Shown here one piece after another: positions 16,028 through 24,597 of a stretch of DNA of 64,000 nt. The translations under genes were made by a program, and so were the position numbers. Numbering within the stretch: the stretch's first letter is position 1; every line of letters begins with the position of its first letter. The stretch is from Ectopseudomonas khazarica (GTDB lineage: Bacteria; Pseudomonadota; Gammaproteobacteria; Pseudomonadales; Pseudomonadaceae). The stretch is taken from positions 1-64,000 of the forward strand of contig NZ_SBHZ01000018.1 of the NCBI RefSeq assembly GCF_004521985.1, read 5' to 3'. Below the pieces are notes generated by a model that saw only the letters and a list, made by a program, of their open reading frames with translations, did no database searches and was not told the origin of the DNA.

Positions 16028-17212
16028 TCACAGACTGCGGGTTCCCAGACCCATGGCCTGCCGCGCGAACCAGCGCTTGGCCGGCGGCAGCAGGTCGAGG
16101 CCGAGCAGCCCCAGGTTGCGCCCGGCGCTGAGCAGCGGCTGGGCATTGCTGAACAGGCGCGTCACCTGGTCGGAGAAGCCGACGGTCAGTTGCTGGTCGA
16201 GCTGCTGCCGCTGCTGGTAGTGCTGCAGCGTGGCGAAGTCGCCCAGCGGCCCCTCGCTGCCGATCAGCACCTCGGCCAGCGCCAGGGTATCGCGCAGCGA
16301 CAGGTTGTAGCCCTGGCCCGCGATGGGGTGCAGGCTGTGCGCCGCATTGCCGAGCACCACCAGGTGCGGCCGCACCTGCTCCTGCGCCTCGACCAGGCTC
16401 AATGGATAGAGATGCCGGGCACCGACCTGTTGCAGGGCGCCCAGGCGATAGCCGAAGGCCTGCTGCAACTCGCCGAGGAAGCTCGCCGCGCTGATCGCCA
16501 GCAGGCGTTCGGCATCGGCGCTCGCACGCGTCCAGACCAGAGCGCAGCGGTTGTCGCTCAGCGGCAGCAGGGCCATCGGGCCGTCATCGGTGAAGCGTTC
16601 GAAGGCCTGCCCGCGATGCGCCTCCAGCGGGCTGACGTTGGCGATCAGCGCACTCTGCCCATAGGGTTTGACGTTGACGCCGATGCCGAGCTGCTCACGC
16701 AGGGCGGAGCGGCCGCCATCGGCGAGAATGGCCAGGTCGCACTCGAGGCTGGCGCCGTCACTCAGCGTCAGACGATAGCCATCGTCCAGGCGCTGCATCG
16801 CGCTGACCTCCGCCGGGCAGCGCCATTCGACGACATCGGCATCCAGCGCCTGCCACAGGCAATGGCCGATCCAGGCGTTTTCCACCACATAGCCCAACGC
16901 CGGCACGCCCTCCTCGATCGCCTGCAGGCGCGTGGCGCCGAAACGGCCACGGTCGGAAACGTGAATCTGCTGAATCGGCTCGGCCCGCTGGGCGATACCC
17001 TGCCACAGGCCGAGGCGCTCGTAGATCAGCCGGCTGCCGTAGGACAGCGCGGTGGAGCGTGCGTCATAGCTGGGCTGGTAGTCGCTGCCCGGAGCGAAGG
17101 GCTCGATCAGCGCAATGCGCCAGCCCCGCTGCCGCGCACTGTCCTGCAGGGCCAGCGCCAGGCTGGCACCGACCAGGCCACCGCCGATGATCGCCACATG
17201 CACACGTGACAT
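16028..17212 (-). CDS. ubiH: 2-octaprenyl-6-methoxyphenol hydroxylase UbiH
   Basis: A 394-residue FAD monooxygenase starting MSRVHVAIIGGGLVGASLAL, with LAILADGGRSALREQLG (near residue 160) and VVLGNAAHSLHPIAGQGYNLSLRD (near 280). The GNAAHSLHPIAGQGYNL variant of the FAD motif is typical for UbiH rather than UbiF/UbiI. It introduces the C4 or C6 hydroxyl in the ubiquinone ring. pepP lies 4 bp upstream on the same strand, and pepP-ubiH-visC is a classical operon (ygfB-pepP-ubiH-visC in E. coli). Confidence 0.92.
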   Translation of the reverse strand: MSRVHVAIIGGGLVGASLALALQDSARQRGWRIALIEPFAPGSDYQPSYDARSTALSYGSRLIYERLGLWQGIAQRAEPIQQIHVSDRGRFGATRLQAIEEGVPALGYVVENAWIGHCLWQALDADVVEWRCPAEVSAMQRLDDGYRLTLSDGASLECDLAILADGGRSALREQLGIGVNVKPYGQSALIANVSPLEAHRGQAFERFTDDGPMALLPLSDNRCALVWTRASADAERLLAISAASFLGELQQAFGYRLGALQQVGARHLYPLSLVEAQEQVRPHLVVLGNAAHSLHPIAGQGYNLSLRDTLALAEVLIGSEGPLGDFATLQHYQQRQQLDQQLTVGFSDQVTRLFSNAQPLLSAGRNLGLLGLDLLPPAKRWFARQAMGLGTRSL

Positions 17213-17216
17213 GGGC

Positions 17217-18551
<1,335 letters not shown>

Positions 18552-18569
18552 GACGGGCTCCGGGAAAGA

Positions 18570-19124
18570 TCAGTGCAGGGAGGGTTTGGCGGCAGGCGCC
18601 GCGGGCTTCACGCACTCGGTGAACAACAGCAGGGGCGCGACGCGCAGGTATTCCATCACTTCCATGTAATCGCTCTCGCCATCCTCGGATTCCTCCAGGC
18701 CACCCTGGACCTGGGCGATGGCGGACAGATCCTGCAGCACTTCCATGGCCTCGGCGCTCAGCGCGCCGTCGCGGGCGGTCAGGCCGAAGCCACCGAGGAA
18801 GCCCTGGCACCACTGGCCCAGGGCAACCGCACGTTGCGCCAGGGGGGTTTCGTCATCCGGCAGCAGCAGCACCAGGCTGATGTCCTCGCTGCACAGCTCG
18901 CCCTTGACCATCTCCTGCAGACCGATCAGCGCCTGGCGCACGTTGTCCTGCGGCTCACCGCCGAGCAGGTCGGTGGCGTCGAGCAGCCAGGCATCCGGCT
19001 CGAAGCCGGCACCGGCGCAACTGCGGCCGAGCAGCAGGCCATGCAGTTCCGCGGGCGAGACGGAGTGCCCTGCGCTGCTCAGCAGAGCGGCGAAGGCGGC
19101 GTAGGGAGAACTTGGAATCGACAT
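18570..19124 (-). CDS. ygfB: YgfB/UPF0149 family protein
   Basis: A 184-residue protein, largely helical and acidic, with the family marks SPAELHGLLLG (residues 23-33) and AQRAVALGQWCQGFLGGFGL (near 100). It ends with a low-complexity PAAPAAKPSLH tail. YgfB proteins are conserved as the first gene of the pepP-ubiH-visC operon; in P. aeruginosa YgfB has been linked to beta-lactam resistance through control of ampDh3, which is established outside this sequence. The gap to pepP is 18 bp. Confidence 0.9.
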   Translation of the reverse strand: MSIPSSPYAAFAALLSSAGHSVSPAELHGLLLGRSCAGAGFEPDAWLLDATDLLGGEPQDNVRQALIGLQEMVKGELCSEDISLVLLLPDDETPLAQRAVALGQWCQGFLGGFGLTARDGALSAEAMEVLQDLSAIAQVQGGLEESEDGESDYMEVMEYLRVAPLLLFTECVKPAAPAAKPSLH

Positions 19125-19258
19125 AGATAGCTAGGCGCCAGACGGCGCAATCTCTAGAATGGAGGCCTCGTATCCTAGCACCGGCAGACGCGGCAAGACC
19201 ATCGAAGTCCGCCGGGGTGTCGATGACGTCGTACGCATCACGCCACTGCCATCTGGGT

Positions 19259-19287
19259 TTGACCCCTACCCGGGTCCAGCCTATATA
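19259..19287 (+). promoter_or_regulatory. Sigma70-type promoter of zapB-like/zapA
   Basis: TTGACC (19259-19264) and TATATA (19282-19287) are separated by exactly 17 bp, and lie 32 bp before the first start codon. This is the best -35/-10 pair in the intergenic region between the divergent ygfB and zapB-like genes. Confidence 0.65.
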
Positions 19288-19318
19288 GTCCAGCCATTCC
19301 CTCCCATAGCGAGAGCCC

Positions 19319-19528
19319 ATGGAAGACGCCGATCTGCACGCATTGACCGCCAAGCTGGAGCTGCTGATCCAGCGTGTCGAGCAGCTCAAGGCTCACAACC
19401 GACTCCTGCTGGCGAATGAACAGGCCTGGCGCGAGGAACGCGCCCATCTGATCGAAAAGAACGAAATGGCCCGGCACAAGGTCGAATCGATGATTTCGCG
19501 CCTCAAAGCCCTGGAGCAGGACTCATGA
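19319..19528 (+). CDS. ZapB-like small coiled-coil protein (TIGR02449 type)
   Basis: A 69-residue protein that is a single predicted coiled coil: heptad-like hydrophobics run through DLHALTAKLELLIQRVEQLKAHNRLLLANEQ. It resembles the family annotated as TIGR02449 or cell-division ZapB-like that precedes zapA in Pseudomonas. It overlaps zapA by 4 bp (ATGA), so the two are translationally coupled and probably work together in Z-ring assembly; that function is inferred. Confidence 0.8.
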   Translation: MEDADLHALTAKLELLIQRVEQLKAHNRLLLANEQAWREERAHLIEKNEMARHKVESMISRLKALEQDS

Positions 19529-19830
19529 CCCAGTCGAACACCGTGACCGTCCACATTCTGGACAAAGAATATTGCATCGCCTGCCCCCAGGACGAACGCG
19601 CCAACCTGGAAAGCGCCGCGCGCTACCTGGATGGCAAGATGCGCGAGATCCGCACCAGCGGCAAGGTGATCGGCGCCGACCGCGTGGCGGTGATGGCGGC
19701 CCTGAACATCACCCATGACCTGCTGCACAAGCAGCAGCGCCTGGATCAGGACGCCAGCTCCACGCGCCAGCAGGTGCGCGACCTGCTCGATCGCGTCGAC
19801 CGCGCCCTGACCGACGACTCGGCTTCCTGA
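19525..19830 (+). CDS. zapA: Cell division protein ZapA
   Basis: A 101-residue FtsZ-associated protein. VTVHILDKEYCIACPQDERANLESAARYLDGKM (residues 7-39) is the conserved globular head, and the C-terminal half (HDLLHKQQRLDQ onward) is the dimerising coiled coil. ZapA crosslinks FtsZ filaments at midcell. The order zapA, 6S RNA, ygfA is conserved across gammaproteobacteria and is kept here. Confidence 0.93.
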   Translation: MTQSNTVTVHILDKEYCIACPQDERANLESAARYLDGKMREIRTSGKVIGADRVAVMAALNITHDLLHKQQRLDQDASSTRQQVRDLLDRVDRALTDDSAS

Positions 19831-19884
19831 GCCGAACATGCCTGCCAGTTCGTCGCAGGCCGCCCCTCCACCCGTCTATTCGGG

Positions 19885-19890
19885 TATACT
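19885..19890 (+). promoter_or_regulatory. -10 box of the 6S RNA promoter
   Basis: TATACT at 19885-19890 is 7 bp before the inferred 5' end of the 6S RNA. The -35 region is not clearly conserved. Confidence 0.6.
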
Positions 19891-19896
19891 GGCCGC

Positions 19897-20080
19897 CACT
19901 TCCTGGGGTGTGCGCCAGTCGGGGATGTCCCTGAGCCGATACGCACAACCACGGGGGTTGCATGTTGGGGCAGGTGTGCATGTCCGCCTGACGGAAAGCC
20001 TTAACGCCTCCTGCAACCTCCACCTTGAACTTTCGGGTTCAAGGGCTAAACCGACAGCGGCACGCTGGGAAGTCACCTCC
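19897..20080 (+). ncRNA. ssrS: 6S RNA
   Basis: The transcript mimics an open promoter and sequesters sigma70 RNA polymerase in stationary phase. Evidence: position between zapA and ygfA; a closing stem in which ACTTCC (19898-19903) pairs with GGAAGT (20068-20073); the conserved GTGCGCCAGTCGG-GATGTCCCTGAGCCGAT 5' strand; the 3' strand with CTTGAACTTTCGGGTTCAAGG and GCTAAACCGACAGCGGCACG. These match the known Pseudomonas 6S RNA. Ends are approximate. Confidence 0.9.
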
Positions 20081-20124
20081 CCCTCCGGTAGCCGCCGCTA
20101 CCCACCCTGCTTCATCCTCTGCCC

Positions 20125-20721
20125 ATGACTCCTTCCGCCCCACTCAGCCGCCCGCAACTGCGCCGTGTGCTGCGCCAGCGTCGTCGTGCGCTCAGCCGCA
20201 GCCAGCAACGCAGCGCCGCGCGCAACCTGTACCGCCAACTGGCGCAGAGCCCGCAGTTTCGCCGCGCCCGGCACATCGCCCTGTACCTGCCCAACGACGG
20301 CGAAATCGACCCTCGCCCGCTGCTGGCAGCCGCACAGAAACGCGGCAAGCGCACCTACCTGCCGGTGCTCAGCGCCTGGCCGCGCACCAAGATGGTGTTC
20401 CAGCGCGTCACCCGGCACGAGAAACTGGCGGGCAATCGCTTCCGCATCCTCGAACCCAGCCCGCGCCCCAAACGTCAGCGCAAGCTCTGGGCACTGGACC
20501 TGGTGCTGCTGCCGCTGGTGGGGTTCGACGACCGCGGCGGTCGCCTGGGCATGGGCGGTGGTTTCTATGACCGCAGCCTGGCCTACCTGCGCATGCGCAA
20601 AAATTGGCACAAGCCGACGCTATTGGGACTGGCGCATGAATGTCAGCGGGTGGACGAACTGGCGATGGCCAGCTGGGATGTGCCCTTGCAGGCGACGGTG
20701 ACGGACAGGCGCTGGTACTGA
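20125..20721 (+). CDS. ygfA: 5-formyltetrahydrofolate cyclo-ligase
   Basis: A 198-residue enzyme that converts 5-formyl-THF to 5,10-methenyl-THF using ATP. The N-terminal RPQLRRVLRQRRRALS and the hallmark DLVLLPLVGFDDRGGRLGMGGGFYDRSL (near residue 130) with the ATP/folate loop GMGGGFYDR are present. It lies 45 bp behind 6S RNA; co-transcription with 6S RNA is usual and suggests induction on outgrowth from stationary phase. The ending ATVTDRRWY is unremarkable. Confidence 0.92.
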   Translation: MTPSAPLSRPQLRRVLRQRRRALSRSQQRSAARNLYRQLAQSPQFRRARHIALYLPNDGEIDPRPLLAAAQKRGKRTYLPVLSAWPRTKMVFQRVTRHEKLAGNRFRILEPSPRPKRQRKLWALDLVLLPLVGFDDRGGRLGMGGGFYDRSLAYLRMRKNWHKPTLLGLAHECQRVDELAMASWDVPLQATVTDRRWY

Positions 20722-20772
20722 CGAGCGGGTGGCACCGCGATCCTTGCGGCGCTGACGCTGCGAGCCCGCGAA

Positions 20773-20904
20773 TCAGGGCTGCTGCGTGACCTTGATGGAA
20801 ACGTCGCTCTGGCGCTCCCAAAGGCTCTGGGTGTAACCCGTGGTAACCACGCCCAGACTGAAAAGTACTACGAGAACCCACAAAAGATCTGGCTTGCGTT
20901 TCAT
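20773..20904 (-). CDS. Small single-pass membrane protein, 43 residues
   Basis: An ATG at 20904 preceded by GGGGGAGG at good spacing opens a frame of 43 codons: MKRKPDLLWVLVVLFSLGVV, then TTGYTQSLWERQSDVSIKVT and QQP. Residues 7-22 form one transmembrane segment, with a positively charged N-terminus inside. Its own strong ribosome binding site, sensible hydrophobic profile and isolation in a 380-bp gap between ygfA and the EVE gene argue that it is real. I recall similar tiny Pseudomonas proteins but cannot name it. Function unknown. Confidence 0.7.
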   Translation of the reverse strand: MKRKPDLLWVLVVLFSLGVVTTGYTQSLWERQSDVSIKVTQQP

Positions 20905-21100
20905 CTATTGCCTCCCCCTTCAAGGCAACTGCGCGCGTTGGTCGCGCGTTATTGTTGTGTGCAATACGACGTCGCCAAGCGTTAAGCCGGGCATTTTCCG
21001 CCAGGGCCGAGCGCGGTGCAATTTCTGGCGCCAACCGGCTGTCGGAGAGTTCCACTCAAACGAGCGTCCGCTAACGGACAGACCTGCAGGAGCAAAGTTC

Positions 21101-21550
21101 ATGCCTTATTGGTTGATGAAGTCCGAACCCGACGAATTGTCGATCCACGACCTGCAACGCCTGGGCAAGACGCGCTGGGATGGCGTGCGCAATTACCAGG
21201 CGCGCAACTTCCTGCGCGCGATGCGTCCGGGCGATCAGTTCTTCTTCTATCACTCCAGTTGTCCGCAGCCGGGCATCGCCGGCATTGGCCGCATCGACGG
21301 CGAGGTCTACCCGGACCCGACCGCGCTGGACCCGCAGAGCCACTACCACGACCCCAAGGCCAGCCCGGAGAAGAACCCCTGGAGCGCGCTGGATGTGGCG
21401 TTCGTCGAAGCCTTCGCCGAGGTGCTGCCACTGCAGCACCTGAAGAACAACCCGCTGCTGGCCGAACTGGCCCTGGTGCAGCGCGGCAGCCGGCTCTCGG
21501 TGATGCCCGTCGGCGAAAAAGAATGGACGGCGATCCTGGCCATGCGTTGA
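21101..21550 (+). CDS. EVE domain-containing protein
   Basis: A 149-residue PUA-like EVE-domain protein: MPYWLMKSEPDELSIHDLQR, WDGVRNYQARNFLRAM (near residue 30), GDQFFFYHSSCPQPGIAGIG (near 48) and DVAFVEAF. EVE domains bind modified bases in RNA or DNA. Free-standing members like this one are widespread housekeeping-type proteins of unknown exact role. The start at 21101 follows GCAGGAG. Confidence 0.92.
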   Translation: MPYWLMKSEPDELSIHDLQRLGKTRWDGVRNYQARNFLRAMRPGDQFFFYHSSCPQPGIAGIGRIDGEVYPDPTALDPQSHYHDPKASPEKNPWSALDVAFVEAFAEVLPLQHLKNNPLLAELALVQRGSRLSVMPVGEKEWTAILAMR

Positions 21551-21600
21551 GCCAGCACCGGCACTGTGCTATCACCCAATGAGAGCTTTGGGAGTTATCC

Positions 21601-23439
21601 ATGCCGGCATCCTCCGCCTGGCCAGCGCGACTCGCGCTGGCCTTCCTGTTACTGGTGCTGAGCGGCGCCAGCGTGCTGCTGTGGCGGCAGATCGAAGGCG
21701 TCCAGCAGCAACGCCTGGACGAACGCGTCGGCTACCAGGCGCGCAGCCTCGTGCGTCAGCTGGAAGGCACCCTGCACCTGGAAGTGGCCAGCCTCGAGCG
21801 CATCGCCCGCTTGTGGAACAGCCTGGGGCGCCTGCCCCGCGCCAGCTGGGACGATGAAGTCGAGCGCGCACTGCGCGGTTTTCCCGCCTACCAGTCGATC
21901 CAGTGGGTGGGCGACGACCTGCGCATGCGCTGGCTGTTCCCGGTGGCCGGCAACGAGGCCGCGCTGAACTTTCGCCTGCTTCCCAGTCACCCCAACTACC
22001 CGCTGGCCATGGAGGCACGCGACACCGGCGAGCAGCGCTTCTCCAACAGCTTCGACCTGGTTCAGGGCGGGCGCGGCTTCGTGCTCTACACACCGCTCTA
22101 TCGGCAGCAGGATGGCCAGCGCGTCTTCGACGGTTTCCTCCAGGGCGTATTTCGCGTCGAACCGCTGATGGTGCAGCTGCTGACGCAGATCGATCGCGAC
22201 GCCTTCAACCTCGAACTGCTGGAGAACGGCCAGGTCCTGTTCCGCCACGGCGACACGACGGGCGACGACCCACACAGCCTGCAACTGGGCCTCAGCCTGC
22301 TCAACAACCAGGCTTTCAGCCTGCGCCTGAGCCCCACGGCGCGCCTGCTCGAACAGCTCGAGTCGCCGCTGTCCGGCGTGGTGCTCGGCGCCAGCCTGGC
22401 GATCAGCCTGCTGCTGGTCGCCGCGCTGGCCCTGGCCCTGGAGAACAGCCGCCGCGCCCATGCCCTGCAACTCGCCAACCGACGCTACAAGGTGGAAGCC
22501 GAGCGCCGCGAGGAGACCGAGCAACGCCTGCGCGAAAACCGCGAGCGCCTGCAACTGGTGCTCGACCTGACCGACTCCAGCCATGACGGCCTGTTCATCT
22601 TCGACAGCAGCAGTCGCGAGCTGCTGCACATGAATCAGGCGACCTACGCCACGCTGGGCTATCGCCCCGAACAGTTCGCCGAACTGCTGCGCGAGGACCC
22701 GGAAAAGCTCCTGCCGGGCTTCCACCGCTGGCTGCAGCAGGTCCGCGAGGCACAACGCGACAACCTCTCGCGGATCTTCCAGCGCGAGCTGATCCGTCGC
22801 GACGGCAGCCGCCAGCCCGCCGAGATCAACACGCAGCTGGTGGAGCTGCATGGGCGCGAGTACCTGATTGCCGTGTCCCGCGACAACAGCGAGCGCCTGC
22901 AACTGGAGGACCGCCTGCAACGCCTGTCGCAACAGGACGGCCTGACCGGCCTCTACAACCGGCGCTACTTCGACCAGCGCCTGCAGGCCGAGCTGCGTCG
23001 GCTACGACGGGCCGGTGCGCCGCTGACCCTGCTGCTGCTGGATATCGACCACTTCAAGGCCTACAACGACGCCCTCGGCCACCTGGCCGGCGACGATGCG
23101 CTGCGCAAGGTCAGCGCCGTGCTGCAGGACAGCCTGCAGCGCGAGGGCGACGCGGCCTGCCGCTATGGCGGCGAGGAGTTCGCCATCATCCTGGCCGGCA
23201 CCGGGCTCGATGGCGGCGAGCACGTCGCCGCACGCATTCACGCCGGCATCGCCGCGCTGGAGCTTCCTCACCCCGCCAGCCCGCTGGAACGCCTGAGTCT
23301 GAGCATCGGCCTCGCCGTGCTCGATCCGGTTCGTGACGAACAGCCCGGCGAACTGATCGCCCGCTGCGACCAGGCGCTGTACAGTGCCAAGCACGAGGGC
23401 CGCAATCGCACCTGCCTGTGGGGCGCCGCCCTCGCTTGA
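21601..23439 (+). CDS. Membrane diguanylate cyclase (CHASE-like sensor, PAS, GGDEF)
   Basis: A 612-residue sensor enzyme. Two transmembrane helices (about residues 8-27 and 258-280) enclose a periplasmic CHASE-like domain. A linker coiled coil (RREETEQRLRENRERLQLV) leads to a PAS domain (about 325-440; GLFIFDSSSRELLHMNQATYATLGY) and a GGDEF domain (about 450-605). The active-site motif is GGEEF (RYGGEEFAII), and REGD placed five residues before it is an intact RxxD inhibitory site. It should therefore make c-di-GMP from GTP under product inhibition. No EAL domain. It stands alone between the EVE gene and the exporter operon. Confidence 0.92.
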   Translation: MPASSAWPARLALAFLLLVLSGASVLLWRQIEGVQQQRLDERVGYQARSLVRQLEGTLHLEVASLERIARLWNSLGRLPRASWDDEVERALRGFPAYQSIQWVGDDLRMRWLFPVAGNEAALNFRLLPSHPNYPLAMEARDTGEQRFSNSFDLVQGGRGFVLYTPLYRQQDGQRVFDGFLQGVFRVEPLMVQLLTQIDRDAFNLELLENGQVLFRHGDTTGDDPHSLQLGLSLLNNQAFSLRLSPTARLLEQLESPLSGVVLGASLAISLLLVAALALALENSRRAHALQLANRRYKVEAERREETEQRLRENRERLQLVLDLTDSSHDGLFIFDSSSRELLHMNQATYATLGYRPEQFAELLREDPEKLLPGFHRWLQQVREAQRDNLSRIFQRELIRRDGSRQPAEINTQLVELHGREYLIAVSRDNSERLQLEDRLQRLSQQDGLTGLYNRRYFDQRLQAELRRLRRAGAPLTLLLLDIDHFKAYNDALGHLAGDDALRKVSAVLQDSLQREGDAACRYGGEEFAIILAGTGLDGGEHVAARIHAGIAALELPHPASPLERLSLSIGLAVLDPVRDEQPGELIARCDQALYSAKHEGRNRTCLWGAALA

Positions 23440-23529
23440 CCTGCATCAAACCACGCAACAGGCTGAGCGCAGACAATGAAAGTCTGCTAATCATGGTCCC
23501 GAGCAAGGGCCCGCAGAAAGGACGCTGAG

Positions 23530-24597
23530 ATGAACAACGCGCGACGTCGCCTCCCCTATCTGATCGTTTTCGGCCTGGCCGCAGTGGCCGCCATCGCCTG
23601 GTGGCAACTGCGCCCGAGCGGCCTGCCGGAGGGCTTCGCCAGCGGCAACGGGCGCATCGAGGCCACCGAGGTGGACGTAGCGACCAAACTGGCCGGACGC
23701 ATCGCCAGTATCGATGTAGACGAAGGCGACTTCGTTGAGCCCGGGCAGGTCCTGGCGCGCATGGACACCCAGGTCCTCGAGGCCCAGCTGGCCCAGGCCC
23801 GTGCGCAGTTGCGCCAGGCGGAGAATGGCCAGGTGACGGCTGCCAGCCAGATCAGCCTGCGGGAAAGCGAGAAGCGCACCGCCGAGGCGGTGGTGCGCCA
23901 GCGCCAGGCCGAGCTGGATGCCGCACGCAAGCGTCACGCGCGCAGCGCCACGCTGGTCAAGCGCAATGCCCTGGCCCAGCAACAGCTGGACGATGACCTG
24001 GCGCGCCTGCAGAGCGCCGAAGCCGCCCTGGCCGCCGCCCGTGCCCAGGTCAGCTCGGCCGAGGCCGGCATCGCCGCCGCCCAGTCGCAGGCCATCGAGG
24101 CGCAATCGGCCACCGAAGCCGCCCAGGCCAGCGTCGAACGCCTGCAGGTGGACATCGACGACAGCCAGCTCAAGGCGCCGCGCGCCGGCCGCGTCCAGTA
24201 CCGTGTGACCCAGCCGGGAGAAGTGCTCGGCGCGGGCGGCAAGCTGCTCAACCTGGTGGACCTCACCGACGTCTACATGACCTTCTTCCTGCCCGAACGC
24301 CAGGCCGGCCGCGTCGCCCTCGGCAGTGAGGTGCGCCTGGTGATCGATGCCGCACCGCAGTACGTGATCCCGGCCAAGGTCAGCTATGTCGCCAGCGTCG
24401 CCCAGTTCACGCCGAAGACCGTGGAAACCGCCAGCGAACGCGAGAAGCTGATGTTCCGGGTCAAGGCACGCATCGACCCCGAGCTGCTGAGCAAGCACCT
24501 GCAGCAGGTGAAGACCGGCGTCCCCGGCATGGCCTACCTGCGCCTCGACCCCGAGGCCGAATGGCCTGAGCACCTGGCGATCAAGGTTCCGCAATGA
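23530..24597 (+). CDS. HlyD-family periplasmic adaptor of an ABC exporter
   Basis: A 355-residue membrane fusion protein: one N-terminal transmembrane helix (residues 11-27), a lipoyl/barrel-sandwich half beginning GNGRIEATEVDVATKLAGRI, a long helical hairpin (about 85-215, rich in Ala, Gln and Arg) and the returning lipoyl half (LKAPRAGRVQYRVTQPGEVL). It is like EmrA/YhiI. It overlaps the next gene by ATGA, giving an operon adaptor-ATPase-permease (PAO1 PA5232-PA5230). An outer-membrane channel gene is not present. Confidence 0.9.
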   Translation: MNNARRRLPYLIVFGLAAVAAIAWWQLRPSGLPEGFASGNGRIEATEVDVATKLAGRIASIDVDEGDFVEPGQVLARMDTQVLEAQLAQARAQLRQAENGQVTAASQISLRESEKRTAEAVVRQRQAELDAARKRHARSATLVKRNALAQQQLDDDLARLQSAEAALAAARAQVSSAEAGIAAAQSQAIEAQSATEAAQASVERLQVDIDDSQLKAPRAGRVQYRVTQPGEVLGAGGKLLNLVDLTDVYMTFFLPERQAGRVALGSEVRLVIDAAPQYVIPAKVSYVASVAQFTPKTVETASEREKLMFRVKARIDPELLSKHLQQVKTGVPGMAYLRLDPEAEWPEHLAIKVPQ

